Of a stretch of 64,000 bases of DNA, positions 57,201-64,000 are shown piece by piece; positions within the stretch are counted from its first letter, which is position 1, and the number at the start of each line of letters is the position of its first letter. The position numbers and the translations under genes were made by a program. This stretch comes from Legionella shakespearei DSM 23087. GTDB taxonomy: Bacteria > Pseudomonadota > Gammaproteobacteria > Legionellales > Legionellaceae. A model generated the notes under the pieces. The model was given only the letters and a program-made list of their open reading frames with translations, searched no databases and was not told the DNA's origin. The stretch lies in contig NZ_KB892387.1 of the NCBI RefSeq assembly GCF_000373765.1, forward strand, positions 15,285 through 79,284. The letters run 5' to 3'.

Positions 57201-57704
57201 GAGGAAGCAGAACGTCAGTATCAACGGGCACTCGAAGATAAAAAAGATCGCCAGTTTGCCCGAATGGAAAGAATGGCCCCCATTTTGTTGCAAGTGCAAG
57301 AGATAGAAAAAAAGGCGAAGCAATTAAGCGACAGGAATGAAATTGCAGCATCTGAGGCAGCGACACTCCTCGCTGGACAGATACGCAAGGGAGTAAAAAA
57401 ATACGCCGAAAATGGCGAAACTGATGAAACCGTTGCTTTGGAACAGTTTAAAGAAGAGTCTCGGGGACACATCATGGCTGCAAAACTTATTCTGGGAGAG
57501 CATCGCGAGGAATGGAAATACATACTGGCCAATATTAGTTTAGCCATTCTGTTGGTTGGGGTAATATACATTGCCGCAGCCCTTATTAACAAACAAGTGT
57601 CTGGCAATTACACCTTTTTCAGCGTCCCCGAAAGCAAACAAAAAGTAGAGCAATTAGAAGAACAAATAGAAGGAATTAATATCAGGAACAGCACAGGCGG
57701 GTAA
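54276..57704 (+). CDS. Coiled-coil Dot/Icm effector candidate with kinase-like N-terminus (LepA/LepB-like)
   Basis: An 1142-residue protein. Residues 1-190 look like an atypical kinase: KFFIKKP (Lys40/41), ELFAGLL (Glu51), HSVHSGNIV (His155, Asn158) and IDWGD (Asp175, Gly177). This resembles LepB, whose N-terminus is reported as a phosphoinositide kinase. Residues about 610-1060 form a long coiled coil with a 53-residue internal duplication (TLRSDVSKQSDGK / TLRSEVSKQSDGK). A single hydrophobic helix lies at about 1079-1104, as in some membrane-anchored effectors. The length is close to L. pneumophila LepA (about 1150 residues), but orthology is not established here. No signal peptide. A PmrA-like box precedes the gene. 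Function is inferred. Confidence 0.82.
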   Translation: MVAYKGKELTRFQEKSGGKNKGVVDGFYEETEGKQKFFIKKPADKGELFAELFAGLLIQEFKERKLIDEVYFPSLICADVIQFDDKSYGLIQPLVSFDELHKVIGTTKNDGSDRSVWSESFWGSFYYTSVTQQGKQFGLSMALMFSLWLGAHSVHSGNIVQLHNKGGSKQFARIDWGDAFRNFADPLNNDNILYPSENRGWFNYKNITKDFFMNYKKIKGLFPAMAGKGHKLQDQLNEDLLRDIVSSALRNIPADLIDQPAKDAFAKYIAMDSFAKVTFGTDGSGDQFATDMASLLLSRLAKISDLKDLTTESSAAHLYESITVSPVTEKGESFPEIIKQWHHILPVDNIDNSLVDLSILAHHFNDYVELLANQCDATNLWQHDSAHSENLFTPYYQEKGEAKYGHAFVSQYKESTVLRRLFTLIPDTLNSVRFDAFESPCQEYAKAHEDAPWVKIQKLLTLGQGIINTLAVIKRAQEFGLDEVVGEYRGKLKLVLAEFVQTEQEIPSVLNDVQIAPQSEKTFFYPIEDHVLNSMTGDQLATLCLEELNHPMPSPLIERIIKNDALWHRVNEAFNTGEFNGRIDDPVAKITRIRQWQHLLNLSAENNARLKEQADELGRKMESQLRDMEERNRKLLSDIETHNKSHREAEQAAQSLKQELAQLGSEIADLQQQILTIKATAKKTSEDYEKQLSSLQKLREAKDKELMELSTQVVQLREENRTLRSDVSKQSDGKALAEQSVVSLKEEIQKQQDQMEELQRQVAAQIAQLQEENGTLRSEVSKQSDGKDLAEQDIISLKEEIQQQQGIVETLQQQLSAKEQENSLLNAQIQEIKQLKEQIDAQKNQIGTLSEQLLKVRAEKQALTLSIEQLGDEKRATEAQAKELEHRYATLNQTMEQLQQHLLSKEGAIAEATAKLREQALATEENAARLIAASAEKDQTELAKTKLQTEMEALRLALRQQEVAASALQQIVKDTEEAERQYQRALEDKKDRQFARMERMAPILLQVQEIEKKAKQLSDRNEIAASEAATLLAGQIRKGVKKYAENGETDETVALEQFKEESRGHIMAAKLILGEHREEWKYILANISLAILLVGVIYIAAALINKQVSGNYTFFSVPESKQKVEQLEEQIEGINIRNSTGG

Positions 57705-57769
57705 GTTCTCAAAACAGTCAAAAATGAGCTAGATTATAAAAGAGACACTTAACAAGGAATATCCCTTTT

Positions 57770-57856
57770 ATGAATGCGCCAAACTCCTTCAAACACAAGC
57801 ACCTGGTGATCTTGGTTATTGTTCTCATCAGCATCGCCTTAATGATTTTTAATTAA
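57770..57856 (+). CDS. Possible 28-residue membrane peptide
   Basis: ATG 57770 to TAA 57856 encodes MNAPNSFKHKHLVILVIVLI and a further eight residues, a basic N-terminus and one hydrophobic helix. AAGGA lies 11 bases before the start, rather far. Such single-helix peptides are common but hard to prove; no family is recognised. Confidence 0.4.
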   Translation: MNAPNSFKHKHLVILVIVLISIALMIFN

Positions 57857-57877
57857 ATCAACAGGTAGACTGACAGA

Positions 57878-58031
57878 GTATTCACAGAGTTATCCACAGA
57901 AATTGTGGATAACCAAAACGAATTAAAAAAGACTGCAAAGTGGCTATAAACTATATAAATAAAGAGTTTTTAAAAAAATACAAGAGGTCTTTGATAATTA
58001 ATCTGGAGATGTGCTAAAAAAAATATCCACA
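57878..58031. other. DnaA-box-like cluster beside an AT-rich stretch
   Basis: TTATCCACA at 57890-57898 is an exact DnaA box and TGTGGATAA at 57904-57912 its exact complement, forming a GTTATCCACA..TGTGGATAAC hairpin. Near matches lie at 57878-57886 (GTATTCACA) and 58023-58031 (ATATCCACA). The bases between and after are very AT-rich. No dnaA, dnaN or mnmG is nearby, so a chromosomal origin is not established. Confidence 0.6.
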
Positions 58032-58152
58032 GGGGATTTTGAATGTAAAAATGGATATCGGGTCGAACATATTAACAAAAAAAAAATAAAAATACAGCCT
58101 TGACTTGAATTTTTTTCATTTATTTTTTGTATGGGTCAATTATTAAATCAGT

Positions 58153-58188
58153 GTAGCCTTGATGCAGCGATAGCGAAATCAAGGCTAC
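58153..58188. repeat. Family F inverted repeat, copy 3 (compact)
   Basis: GTAGCCTTGATGCAGCGATA followed by GCGAAATCAAGGCTAC, arms GTAGCCTTGAT and ATCAAGGCTAC. Confidence 0.85.
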
Positions 58189-58227
58189 AGTTTTTTATAT
58201 GTTTAAATCAATCGCCTATTACTTACT

Positions 58228-58413
58228 TAACGTGAGTTCGGGATAAGAAGATTGATTTACCTGGATCCGTTCGGGCTGAGAGAGGCGCTAGCCTCGTCTC
58301 GAAGCCTTAGCACCATGCCAAGGCTTCGAGACAGCGCTATCGCGCTTCCTCAGCCCGAACGGCATCGAAGTAACGACTGGATAAATCAAGCTTCTTATCC
58401 CGAACTCACGTTA
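58228..58413. repeat. Family H inverted repeat enclosing a family E-like palindrome
   Basis: Outer arms TAACGTGAGTTCGGGATAAG and complement enclose inner arms CCGTTCGGGCTGAG and CTCAGCCCGAACGG, related to family E (CCGTTCGTGCTGAG). A second CTCGAAGCCTT / AAGGCTTCGAG stem lies within. Confidence 0.88.
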
Positions 58414-58480
58414 CTTAATGGCAATGTGTCGGGCATCCTCCCCATAGCCCTCAGGCTAAGGCTCGAAACTTAAAATTTGG

Positions 58481-58640
58481 CAGGGTCTGGCTCCCTCTCC
58501 CGCGAAAGGAATTTTATTAATAATCATATTCTTATCGCGGGAGAGGGCTGGGAAGAGGGTTAAGACCGATATTGGCCCTCTCCCTAACCCTCTCCCGCGT
58601 TCAACCGCAGTTCTATACACGAATTTCTAGCGCGGGCGAG
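58481..58640. repeat. Degenerate CCCTCTCCCGCG repeats
   Basis: CCCTCTCCCGCG, CGCGGGAGAGGG, CCCTCTCCCTAACCCTCTCCC and GCGCGGGCGAGGG alternate in both orientations, forming imperfect hairpins. No gene is apparent in 57857-58842 other than these elements. Confidence 0.7.
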
Positions 58641-58726
58641 GGAACTGAACCGTGCCGTTTGCTTCTTCTGAGCCTTAACCTGACGGCTATGGCATCCTCT
58701 GAGATGGAGGAGCTGAGTTAAGCATT

Positions 58727-58811
58727 ACTCCACCGTCCCGCGGCTTGTCCGCGGGATCCAGGCTCGAAGTAAGATCTCTGGATCCCGCGAACAAGCCGCG
58801 GGACGGCGGAA
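58727..58811. repeat. Family G inverted repeat, copy 3
   Basis: Arms ACTCCACCGTCCCGCGGCTT and AAGCCGCGGGACGGCGGAAT around CCAGGCTCGAAGTAAGATC; GCTTAACTC-like and AGCGCT flanks differ from the in-gene copy. A family F end (TGCATCAAGGCTACA) follows it. Confidence 0.88.
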
Positions 58812-58842
58812 TTAGCGCTGCATCAAGGCTACACTGTTTAAA

Positions 58843-59070
58843 TTATGGGCGAAAACGATTGTTTTCTTCTTCACGCTTAATTTCTGCTTCCGTATCTATA
58901 GGCCCCAGATTCGACTTTAGATTTTTCTCTACCTCAAGAGGCATATCGTTAGGATCATTGTTATTTTCCACACTGTCTTGCAGGCGCATTTCTGTGACTT
59001 CAGGAGCCTCAGCAGCCCATGAGCTTTTAAGGGATTGGTATAAATCTTTGAAATTAGTAAATACTGGCAT
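58843..59070 (-). CDS. Small acidic protein, 75 residues
   Basis: From ATG 59070 (upstream TTG possible). The product begins MPVFTNFKDLYQSLKSSW, then Glu/Asp/Asn-rich, ending EAEIKREEENNRFRP. No family, signal or membrane segment recognised. The Glu-rich stretch close to the C-terminus again resembles an E-block. It lies 60 bases after the lipase-like gene on the same strand and may share its transcript. No good ribosome site is seen, so confidence is moderate. Confidence 0.55.
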   Translation of the reverse strand: MPVFTNFKDLYQSLKSSWAAEAPEVTEMRLQDSVENNNDPNDMPLEVEKNLKSNLGPIDTEAEIKREEENNRFRP

Positions 59071-59130
59071 AAATACACACAAAAAGGACTATTTCTTTAA
59101 TTATAGCCCTTTTTTTAATATTCGCATTGT

Positions 59131-60258
59131 TTACAGGAAAGGTCTGACTCCATAATGATAAGGAAGAACGGCAGCCCTATACAGTGCGGTTCTTGCGTAT
59201 CCATAAACGAATTTATTAAAGAAACGAAAATTATGGTTCTGATCTTCAGGATTGATATGGGAAAACTCCGTGTCCGCTTCACCGGCAAAGTTCAAAGCAT
59301 GATCCAAAATCCCGATTTTACCCTGCTTTTTCTTAGTTGGTTTTAAATAAAAAATATCCCATTCCGATTTATGCAAGCCTAATTTGGAAACCGGATCATT
59401 GCCCTGCCGAATGACGCGTACATAAGGTTTATTTTTTATTGCAGACCACTTATCCAAATCATTATGATGTTTATAATGATAAAGACCGGCGGGATTATAA
59501 GCATGAACCTGTTTTATTTTATCTCCCTGATCAATACCAAGTAACAAGGAGATAGACCCGCCAAGACTGATACCCAAGGCATGAACCTCATGATTTTGCC
59601 GGGCTATCCAGTTCGCCAATACGTCACGCCCTGCCCTGTATAAGGCCTCACCCACCGTTTTATGTGCTTGCAAATCAGACTTTATCCCAAGCCAGCACCC
59701 CCAGTGGGTTGGATGGGGAGTGCCTATAAAAAGCAAGTGACAAGGTGCGGTTGAATGGTCGACCGGGACAAAGCCATAGGCATAATACAGGTCGCTTTTT
59801 TTGGTAAACCAATGAGATCCTTTTTTCGGGGAGGTCATTAGAATCGGTTCAATCCGGTACTCCACTTCTTCCCAACGCTGATTCTCTATCCATTGCGGGA
59901 TGCGGAAGGTTTCACGGGAGTTTAAATCAAAATAAGGCAGGAACGTCATGCAATTGTTGAGAAAAATCTGCGCCTGGGTCAAATATTCCGGCTTTTGTTC
60001 CATCGCGGTCAATTGCCCAAACAAATGATGAAAACCTTCACGGTACACATCACGGACACATTTCAATAATTCCGGATTATTTTTAATCAACAAGGCTTTA
60101 AATACCGGTAAATGAAGAATTTTCCCCCAATGATTATGTGCTCCATCACATAACATGGCAAGCACATAATAGGCGTATTGCTCGTACGTACTTTGCGGCA
60201 CTTCACTGGGTAAAAATTTAAGCGATGTACCATAAAATGAATTACCTTTGTTCTCCAT
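59131..60258 (-). CDS. Alpha/beta-hydrolase (lipase-like) protein
   Basis: A 375-residue protein from ATG 60258 (AGGA 7 bases upstream; ATG 60264 would sit on that site). The C-terminal half (about 170-340) is an alpha/beta-hydrolase of the class 3 lipase type: nucleophile elbow ALGISLGGS with Ser231, Asp288 in QGNDPVSK and His320 in ILDHALNF. The N-terminal 160 residues are unrecognised. No signal peptide, so it is either cytosolic or exported by another route; a Dot/Icm lipase effector is possible. Downstream of the AidB-type gene, with 55 bases between. Confidence 0.8.
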   Translation of the reverse strand: MENKGNSFYGTSLKFLPSEVPQSTYEQYAYYVLAMLCDGAHNHWGKILHLPVFKALLIKNNPELLKCVRDVYREGFHHLFGQLTAMEQKPEYLTQAQIFLNNCMTFLPYFDLNSRETFRIPQWIENQRWEEVEYRIEPILMTSPKKGSHWFTKKSDLYYAYGFVPVDHSTAPCHLLFIGTPHPTHWGCWLGIKSDLQAHKTVGEALYRAGRDVLANWIARQNHEVHALGISLGGSISLLLGIDQGDKIKQVHAYNPAGLYHYKHHNDLDKWSAIKNKPYVRVIRQGNDPVSKLGLHKSEWDIFYLKPTKKKQGKIGILDHALNFAGEADTEFSHINPEDQNHNFRFFNKFVYGYARTALYRAAVLPYHYGVRPFL

Positions 60259-60313
60259 AAACATCCTGTTTTAATGGAAAGGATAAATTTATCATATAGG
60301 ATTTTGCAAAAAA

Positions 60314-61999
60314 TTAAAATCCGTCAAGTGCAAGAGCCTTTGAATCATTGCGATAAGATTCATCCGGATAAATCAGCTCCGTCAGATTTTTAGAGCACCA
60401 GCGCATTGCGGCAATCACTACTTGCTTGTCTTTATTATGTTCCAAAGCCCATTGCGCATGCTCCAGCAACAGACTTGCTGCATAGGTTCGGGTTAAGGAA
60501 AAAGCAAAGCAACGGGCAGCCGCTTGTTGTTCTTCTTCGCTCATTACCGCCATTTTCTGGATGTATTCTTTTAGTTTTAGCAAAGCTGCCCTGACCGTTT
60601 CGCAAGAAGACTCAAGAGTCTGTTGATTAATCCGGGAAAGGCGTTGTCCTATATCATCAAGAAAAGGCAGGGCTGCATTTTCCTTACGGATTGCGCGCAA
60701 GGCATCAAGGCTGAGAATATTCGTTGTCCCCTCCCAGATAGAAAGTACCTGAGCATCACGTAATAATTTGGGCAAACCGGTATCTTCTATATACCCGGCC
60801 CCACCGAAAGCTTCGAGAGCCTCACTAACCAGGGCAATAGCCTGTTTCGCTGTATATAATTTGATGAGCGGGGTTAACAACCTTAAAATGGCCTGCTCCT
60901 CTTTGCTGGCTTCGTTAAGCTCCTCTTTACCCAAAAGCTCAACTGCATGAAATACGAGATGGAATGCCCCCTCAAACTCGACTTGCATCATAGCCAAAGT
61001 TTCCAAATGCAGGCTTTGCTCTGATAAAGAGCGTCCGAAAGCAACCCGTTTAGTGGCATAATCCCGCGCCAGAGCAAGAGCACGGCGCATGTAACCCACT
61101 GCGCAGCAGGCATTGTAAATACGCGTGATGTTAAATAAAGAAGAAATCTTTTTCACACCATCCCCTGCGCCACCAACCAGAATTGCCGATGCATTATCCA
61201 AAGTCAATTCTGCAGTAGGGAGAGCTCGAGTCCCCAGTTTTTCTTTTAAACGATTGATACGGATACCGTTCAATCGCCCTTTGGCATCCCGCAGTTCAAG
61301 ATAAAATAAACTCAGCCCCCTGCTTCCCTCTGGTGCCCCCTCAATACGGGCGAGGGTCATAGCCATTTGCGATGTGGTTGCGGAAGTAAACCATTTGACT
61401 CCATGCAAGCGATAATGGGGGCCATCAGCTTTGGCAATGGTTGAGGTCCCACTGACATCAGAACCGCCAGTGCGCTCCGTCATCCATTGTCCTGAAGTCC
61501 AGAATTGCTCCGGATCAGAAGAAGTCAAATGCTTAAAAGCACGTTCCTTAAGTTCTTCATTGCCATAAAGCTCCAGTGCTCTCGCCGCACCATCCGTCAT
61601 GGCCAGAGGGCAGGTATAAATTGCAGAGGACGGATGAAAAATATAAAGCCTGGCAAATTGGTGGATACGCGATAAAGCACCATGTTTTCGTTCATAAGCA
61701 AGAGTAATCAATTGTTCTTCGGCTGAAATTCGATCCAGCGCTTTCCATGCTGCTGACACTTCAATATGATCAATTCGTTTTCCCCAGGGATCATAGGGAA
61801 TATGTTTGGGTGGTGATAGTTCCGCTTCCTGGCCTAATTGGTAGATATCTGTAACTACCCGCTGCCCCAGACGATGCAAGCCAGGTTGAATATCAGCCAG
61901 CATGGCAGCAGGAAGTTTCCATTCCAGATAAGACTTTAATACGCGGTCCTCTTCATACTGATTCCCAAGACAAGGTGGGGTTTGGAAAAAATCACTCAT
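60314..61999 (-). CDS. aidB: Acyl-CoA dehydrogenase, AidB type
   Basis: A 561-residue FAD-dependent protein. The N-terminal region PPKHIPYDPWGKRIDHIEVS matches the AidB NPPELLRYDAQGRRLDDV segment, followed by MTERTGGSDVSGTSTIA and HGVKWFTSATTS (FAD and substrate binding), AFGRSLSEQSLHLE and LEAFGGAGYIEDTGLPKLLR. IWEGTTNI carries the Glu typical of the family. AidB in E. coli is part of the adaptive response to alkylation and binds DNA; here the enzyme may instead serve fatty-acid or amino-acid oxidation. The minus-strand set aidB - lipase - small ORF may be cotranscribed. Confidence 0.9.
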   Translation of the reverse strand: MSDFFQTPPCLGNQYEEDRVLKSYLEWKLPAAMLADIQPGLHRLGQRVVTDIYQLGQEAELSPPKHIPYDPWGKRIDHIEVSAAWKALDRISAEEQLITLAYERKHGALSRIHQFARLYIFHPSSAIYTCPLAMTDGAARALELYGNEELKERAFKHLTSSDPEQFWTSGQWMTERTGGSDVSGTSTIAKADGPHYRLHGVKWFTSATTSQMAMTLARIEGAPEGSRGLSLFYLELRDAKGRLNGIRINRLKEKLGTRALPTAELTLDNASAILVGGAGDGVKKISSLFNITRIYNACCAVGYMRRALALARDYATKRVAFGRSLSEQSLHLETLAMMQVEFEGAFHLVFHAVELLGKEELNEASKEEQAILRLLTPLIKLYTAKQAIALVSEALEAFGGAGYIEDTGLPKLLRDAQVLSIWEGTTNILSLDALRAIRKENAALPFLDDIGQRLSRINQQTLESSCETVRAALLKLKEYIQKMAVMSEEEQQAAARCFAFSLTRTYAASLLLEHAQWALEHNKDKQVVIAAMRWCSKNLTELIYPDESYRNDSKALALDGF

Positions 62000-62086
62000 G
62001 AACGTTATCCCTATATAGTTCTCATTTATGCAAAATCATTGCTACTCTTAATTGTATATTCCTGATTACTTGAGACCAAATTCACC

Positions 62087-62485
62087 ATGCTCACACATCA
62101 AATTGAACTGTTTTTACAATCACCTGCCTTCGCTGTTCTTGGTGCCTCATCAAACCGTGACAAATACGGCAATAAAGTATTGCGTTGTTATCAGCAACGA
62201 GGCAAGACCGTGTATGCCGTCAATCCTCGTGAACAACGAATCGAGGGTTTAGACGTCATTCCTTCAATCAGCGCCCTGCCTGATGAAGTCAACAGTATTT
62301 CCATTATTACCCCACCCGCTGTTACCGAACGCCTTGTGGCAGAAGCCATGCAAAAAGGAATCAGAAATATCTGGATGCAGCCTGGTGCAGAAAGCAGGAA
62401 GGCCATCCAATATTGCCTGGATCACAAAATGAACGTCATAGCAGGCGGTCCGTGCATCTTAATAGTAATGGGCTACGAAGAATAG
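62087..62485 (+). CDS. CoA-binding domain protein (YccU-like)
   Basis: A 132-residue Rossmann-fold protein resembling the CoA_binding_2 family (E. coli YccU). AVLGASSNRDKYGNKVLRC is the nucleotide/CoA-binding loop, VYAVNPREQRIEGLDV follows, and IWMQPGAES is the family's third motif, ending near AGGPCILI. Proteins of this family bind CoA but the reaction is unknown. Divergent from aidB, 87 bases apart. Confidence 0.9.
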   Translation: MLTHQIELFLQSPAFAVLGASSNRDKYGNKVLRCYQQRGKTVYAVNPREQRIEGLDVIPSISALPDEVNSISIITPPAVTERLVAEAMQKGIRNIWMQPGAESRKAIQYCLDHKMNVIAGGPCILIVMGYEE

Positions 62486-62493
62486 CCTTCACT

Positions 62494-62560
62494 CGTCATC
62501 CTGAGCATCGCGAAGGATCTCCCGAGATTCAGGAGGTCCTTCGCGATGCTCAGGATGACG
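62494..62560. repeat. Family I inverted repeat
   Basis: Arms CGTCATCCTGAGCATCGCGA and complement ending CAGGATGACG, loop CGAGATTCA. Similar in build to family B (ACGTCGTCCTGAG) and probably related. It separates the CoA-binding gene from the ubiquitin-like gene. Confidence 0.88.
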
Positions 62561-62574
62561 TATACTTTGCGCAA

Positions 62575-63000
62575 TCAAACCGATGGGGGCATAGCACCCA
62601 ATTGTTCCAATCCGAAGCTTGCCGGGTCAACTGGCGTTCTATCCATAGCAAAAAATCCAGTTCTGACTTTTCCGGCACTGATTATCGCCGAATCACCGGA
62701 ATGAATTGCTAAAAGATATTGCTCATGGTTGGAATAGTCCAGAGTCAGAGTGCTCTCTTCGTTAATATTATAATCACTCAAGGTGTTATCATTATGAAGT
62801 AATGTTTCGAAATGCTCTGAATACATATCATCCAAATGCAAAACGAGAATTTGTTGATACACTTCCAAGGGCACATCTTCCAGAGGCTGTTCCCTGTTTT
62901 GATAGAGAAGAAGAAATAAATCACTGACTTTTGCGCCTGGTTCAATATCTACAGTAACAGCATCACCACCACCCTTTTTCCTTATAGTAAGTTTCATCAT
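62575..63000 (-). CDS. Ubiquitin-like domain protein
   Basis: A 141-residue protein from ATG 63000 with AGGGA upstream. Residues 1-90 align by eye with ubiquitin: MKLTIRKKGGGDAVTVDIEP resembles the ubiquitin beta-hairpin, and TLSDYNINEESTLTL (73-87) differs from ubiquitin TLSDYNIQKESTLHL at only three positions. The middle has a longer insertion (about 33-68). The ubiquitin C-terminal GlyGly is absent; instead a tail of about 50 residues with no recognised motif follows. Eukaryotic-like, and a plausible Dot/Icm effector or host-mimic, but no acidic tail is present. Unit is monocistronic. Confidence 0.82.
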   Translation of the reverse strand: MMKLTIRKKGGGDAVTVDIEPGAKVSDLFLLLYQNREQPLEDVPLEVYQQILVLHLDDMYSEHFETLLHNDNTLSDYNINEESTLTLDYSNHEQYLLAIHSGDSAIISAGKVRTGFFAMDRTPVDPASFGLEQLGAMPPSV

Positions 63001-63160
63001 CAATCCCTGATTTTGAAAAACGTTTCATATTAATACCGTTTAAGCGCAGAGAAATCAACACCAGGTTTTTTAAAAACACGGAGTCACGGTTGACACATTC
63101 ATAAGCATTTTGTTATATTGAAAAATTAAAGAACAAAATAGACACAAAAAGACATTAAAT

Positions 63161-63289
63161 ATGACTCATTGCCACAAGAATACAAACGCTCAATACCGTG
63201 CAGATTCATCTGCAGGTACAGTGCTGTGTGGTAATTTTTCAGCTATTGCCTCTTCTTCAATTATTATTATCTTGCCCTCATTACCCTAG
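63161..63289 (+). CDS. Candidate 42-residue leader peptide with Ile run
   Basis: ATG 63161 to TAG 63289 encodes a short peptide ending SAIASSSIIIILPSLP, with four adjacent Ile codons (ATT ATT ATT ATC). It lies 78 bases before the MFS gene. The spacer holds pairing options that cross each other (next entry), as in attenuators. The ribosome site is weak. No family recognised. Confidence 0.5.
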   Translation: MTHCHKNTNAQYRADSSAGTVLCGNFSAIASSSIIIILPSLP

Positions 63290-63297
63290 AGTGGTCA

Positions 63298-63342
63298 GTT
63301 ATTACTAATTCCCCACCCCTCTAGGGGTGAATAACGGGAATT
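63298..63342 (+). promoter_or_regulatory. Candidate attenuator region
   Basis: CACCCCT-CT-AGGGGTG (63314-63329) forms a strong hairpin. Flanking segments GTTATT (63298-63303) / AATAAC (63330-63335) and AATTCCC (63307-63313) / GGGAATT (63336-63342) can also pair, and the two pairings cross each other, so they are alternatives. No clear T-run follows, so termination or ribosome-site control is not decided. Confidence 0.45.
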
Positions 63343-63367
63343 TCAAACTGAACAGTCTGAGGTATGT

Positions 63368-64000
63368 ATGTTAAATCAAAGAACCAATTTTTTACCCTTG
63401 ATGATGTGGTTATTCCCTTTATCATTTTTTACGTTTCAGTTCATCCTGCGTCTGTGGCCGGGCTTGATGATGCAGGAAATCATGCTGCAATTTTCCATAG
63501 AAGCCGGCAGTTTCGGCATGTTGGCTGCCTTTTATTATTATGGCTATGCTGGCATGCAAATTCCTATGGCTTTGCTGCTCGACCGGTTTGGCGCAAGACG
63601 TATTGTATTCAGTTTTGCCCTCTTATGTGGTTTAGGCGCCTTACTCTTTACTTATACAACCAATTTTTATCTGGCCTTGCTCAGCCGGTTTTTAATTGGC
63701 GCAGGCTCTGCAGTGGGTTTTCTGGGAGTATCCAAAGTAGTGTCTGAATGGTTTAGTACCAGGCAGTATTCCAAAATGATTGGCTTTTCATTTAGCGTTG
63801 GTCTTTTGGGCGCAATCTATGGCGGCAAACCACTGACGCAATGGATCAAAGCTTATGATGGCCAACATGTTGGTTTTGCCCTTGCCCTGCTTTCTATGGC
63901 TATAGGTTTGGGGGCTTATCTGATTTTACGTTCCCCCAAAGGACTTAAAAAATCGGCTGAAAATAAACTGAGCCTGTCACACTGTTCTGTTTTATTTTCT
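63368..64000 (+). CDS. MFS transporter, partial (cut by window end)
   Basis: Starts at ATG 63368, not the out-of-frame ATG 63364; GAGG lies 8 bases upstream. The 211 residues visible begin MLNQRTNFLPLMMWLFPLSF and show six helices with the MFS loop motif MALLLDRFGARR. It recalls the Pht-type or related amino-acid/anion MFS permeases of Legionella and Coxiella, but lacks the DRFSxKK wording of the pair at 1376-3946. The candidate Ile-rich leader upstream hints at branched-chain amino-acid control. Confidence 0.85.
   Translation, partial: MLNQRTNFLPLMMWLFPLSFFTFQFILRLWPGLMMQEIMLQFSIEAGSFGMLAAFYYYGYAGMQIPMALLLDRFGARRIVFSFALLCGLGALLFTYTTNFYLALLSRFLIGAGSAVGFLGVSKVVSEWFSTRQYSKMIGFSFSVGLLGAIYGGKPLTQWIKAYDGQHVGFALALLSMAIGLGAYLILRSPKGLKKSAENKLSLSHCSVLFS

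Noticed and set aside
57878..58031. Chromosomal origin oriC as a firm call
   Set aside because: Only two exact DnaA boxes and no dnaA, dnaN or mnmG neighbour; kept only as a box-like cluster.
63364..63747. 127-residue ORF at the window end
   Set aside because: It is an out-of-frame shadow of the partial MFS gene starting at 63368, whose product has clear transporter motifs.

Overview
The window looks like a chromosomal segment of a Legionella species (Gammaproteobacteria); the species cannot be fixed from sequence alone. The evidence is a pair of Pht-like major facilitator transporters next to thymidine kinase and phosphopentomutase, several long coiled-coil proteins of the Dot/Icm effector type (one resembling LepA/LepB, with a PmrA-like box in its promoter), acidic glutamate-rich C-termini, and a type IV pilus minor-pilin operon with comEC. 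No tRNA, rRNA, transposase, integrase or CRISPR array was seen.

Layout. 150-5035 (minus): tdk, two Pht-type transporters and deoB, a nucleoside-salvage cluster. 5383-13467: a GGDEF/EAL protein, a GT39-type glycosyltransferase, a putative effector with an internal duplication (9320), a polysaccharide deacetylase and an RhlE-type helicase. 13869-20633: fimT-pilV-pilW-pilX-pilY1-pilE, tightly packed. 20992-24712: comEC and a DbpA-type helicase. 24747-25441: a 201-bp tandem array. 25545-32308: small ORFs, srkA, a cupin, membrane proteins (one carrying an in-frame repeat insertion) and a putative membrane-active effector. 32311-39998: MscS channel, tag, azoR with a divergent LysR regulator, a diguanylate cyclase, a CNNM/CorC-type protein and a zinc alcohol dehydrogenase. 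40282-49665: a one-protein NRPS-PKS hybrid (A-PCP-KS-AT-KR-ACP-TE) followed by a hybrid sensor kinase. 49824-50329: yoeB-yefM toxin-antitoxin. 50424-57704: two large coiled-coil proteins flanking two small genes. 57705-58842: a region with DnaA-box-like sites and many repeats. 58843-63000: a small acidic protein, a lipase-like protein, an AidB-type dehydrogenase, a CoA-binding protein and a ubiquitin-like protein. 63161-64000: a possible Ile-rich leader peptide before an MFS gene cut by the window end.

The most striking non-coding feature is the density of imperfect long inverted repeats. I sort them into families: A (stem around CCGCTTCCTGACGGTCGCGG), B (ACGTCGTCCTGAGCGCGTCT), C (GTAGCCCGGTCTGCTTGCAG), D (GTAGCCCGTATTAG), E (CCGTTCGTGCTGAGGAGG), F (CCTTGATGCAGCGATAGCG), G (CCGTCCCGCGGCTTGTCCGC), H (GTGAGTTCGGGATAAGAAG) and I (CGTCATCCTGAGCATCGCG). 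They fill almost every intergenic gap, nest in each other, supply stop codons, and in one case have been inserted in frame inside a gene with a flanking direct repeat.

The best candidates for undescribed biology are the ubiquitin-like protein at 62575-63000, the standalone NRPS-PKS with its neighbouring sensor kinase, the in-frame family G insertion, the kinase-like coiled-coil protein behind a PmrA-like box, and the candidate attenuator before the last transporter.
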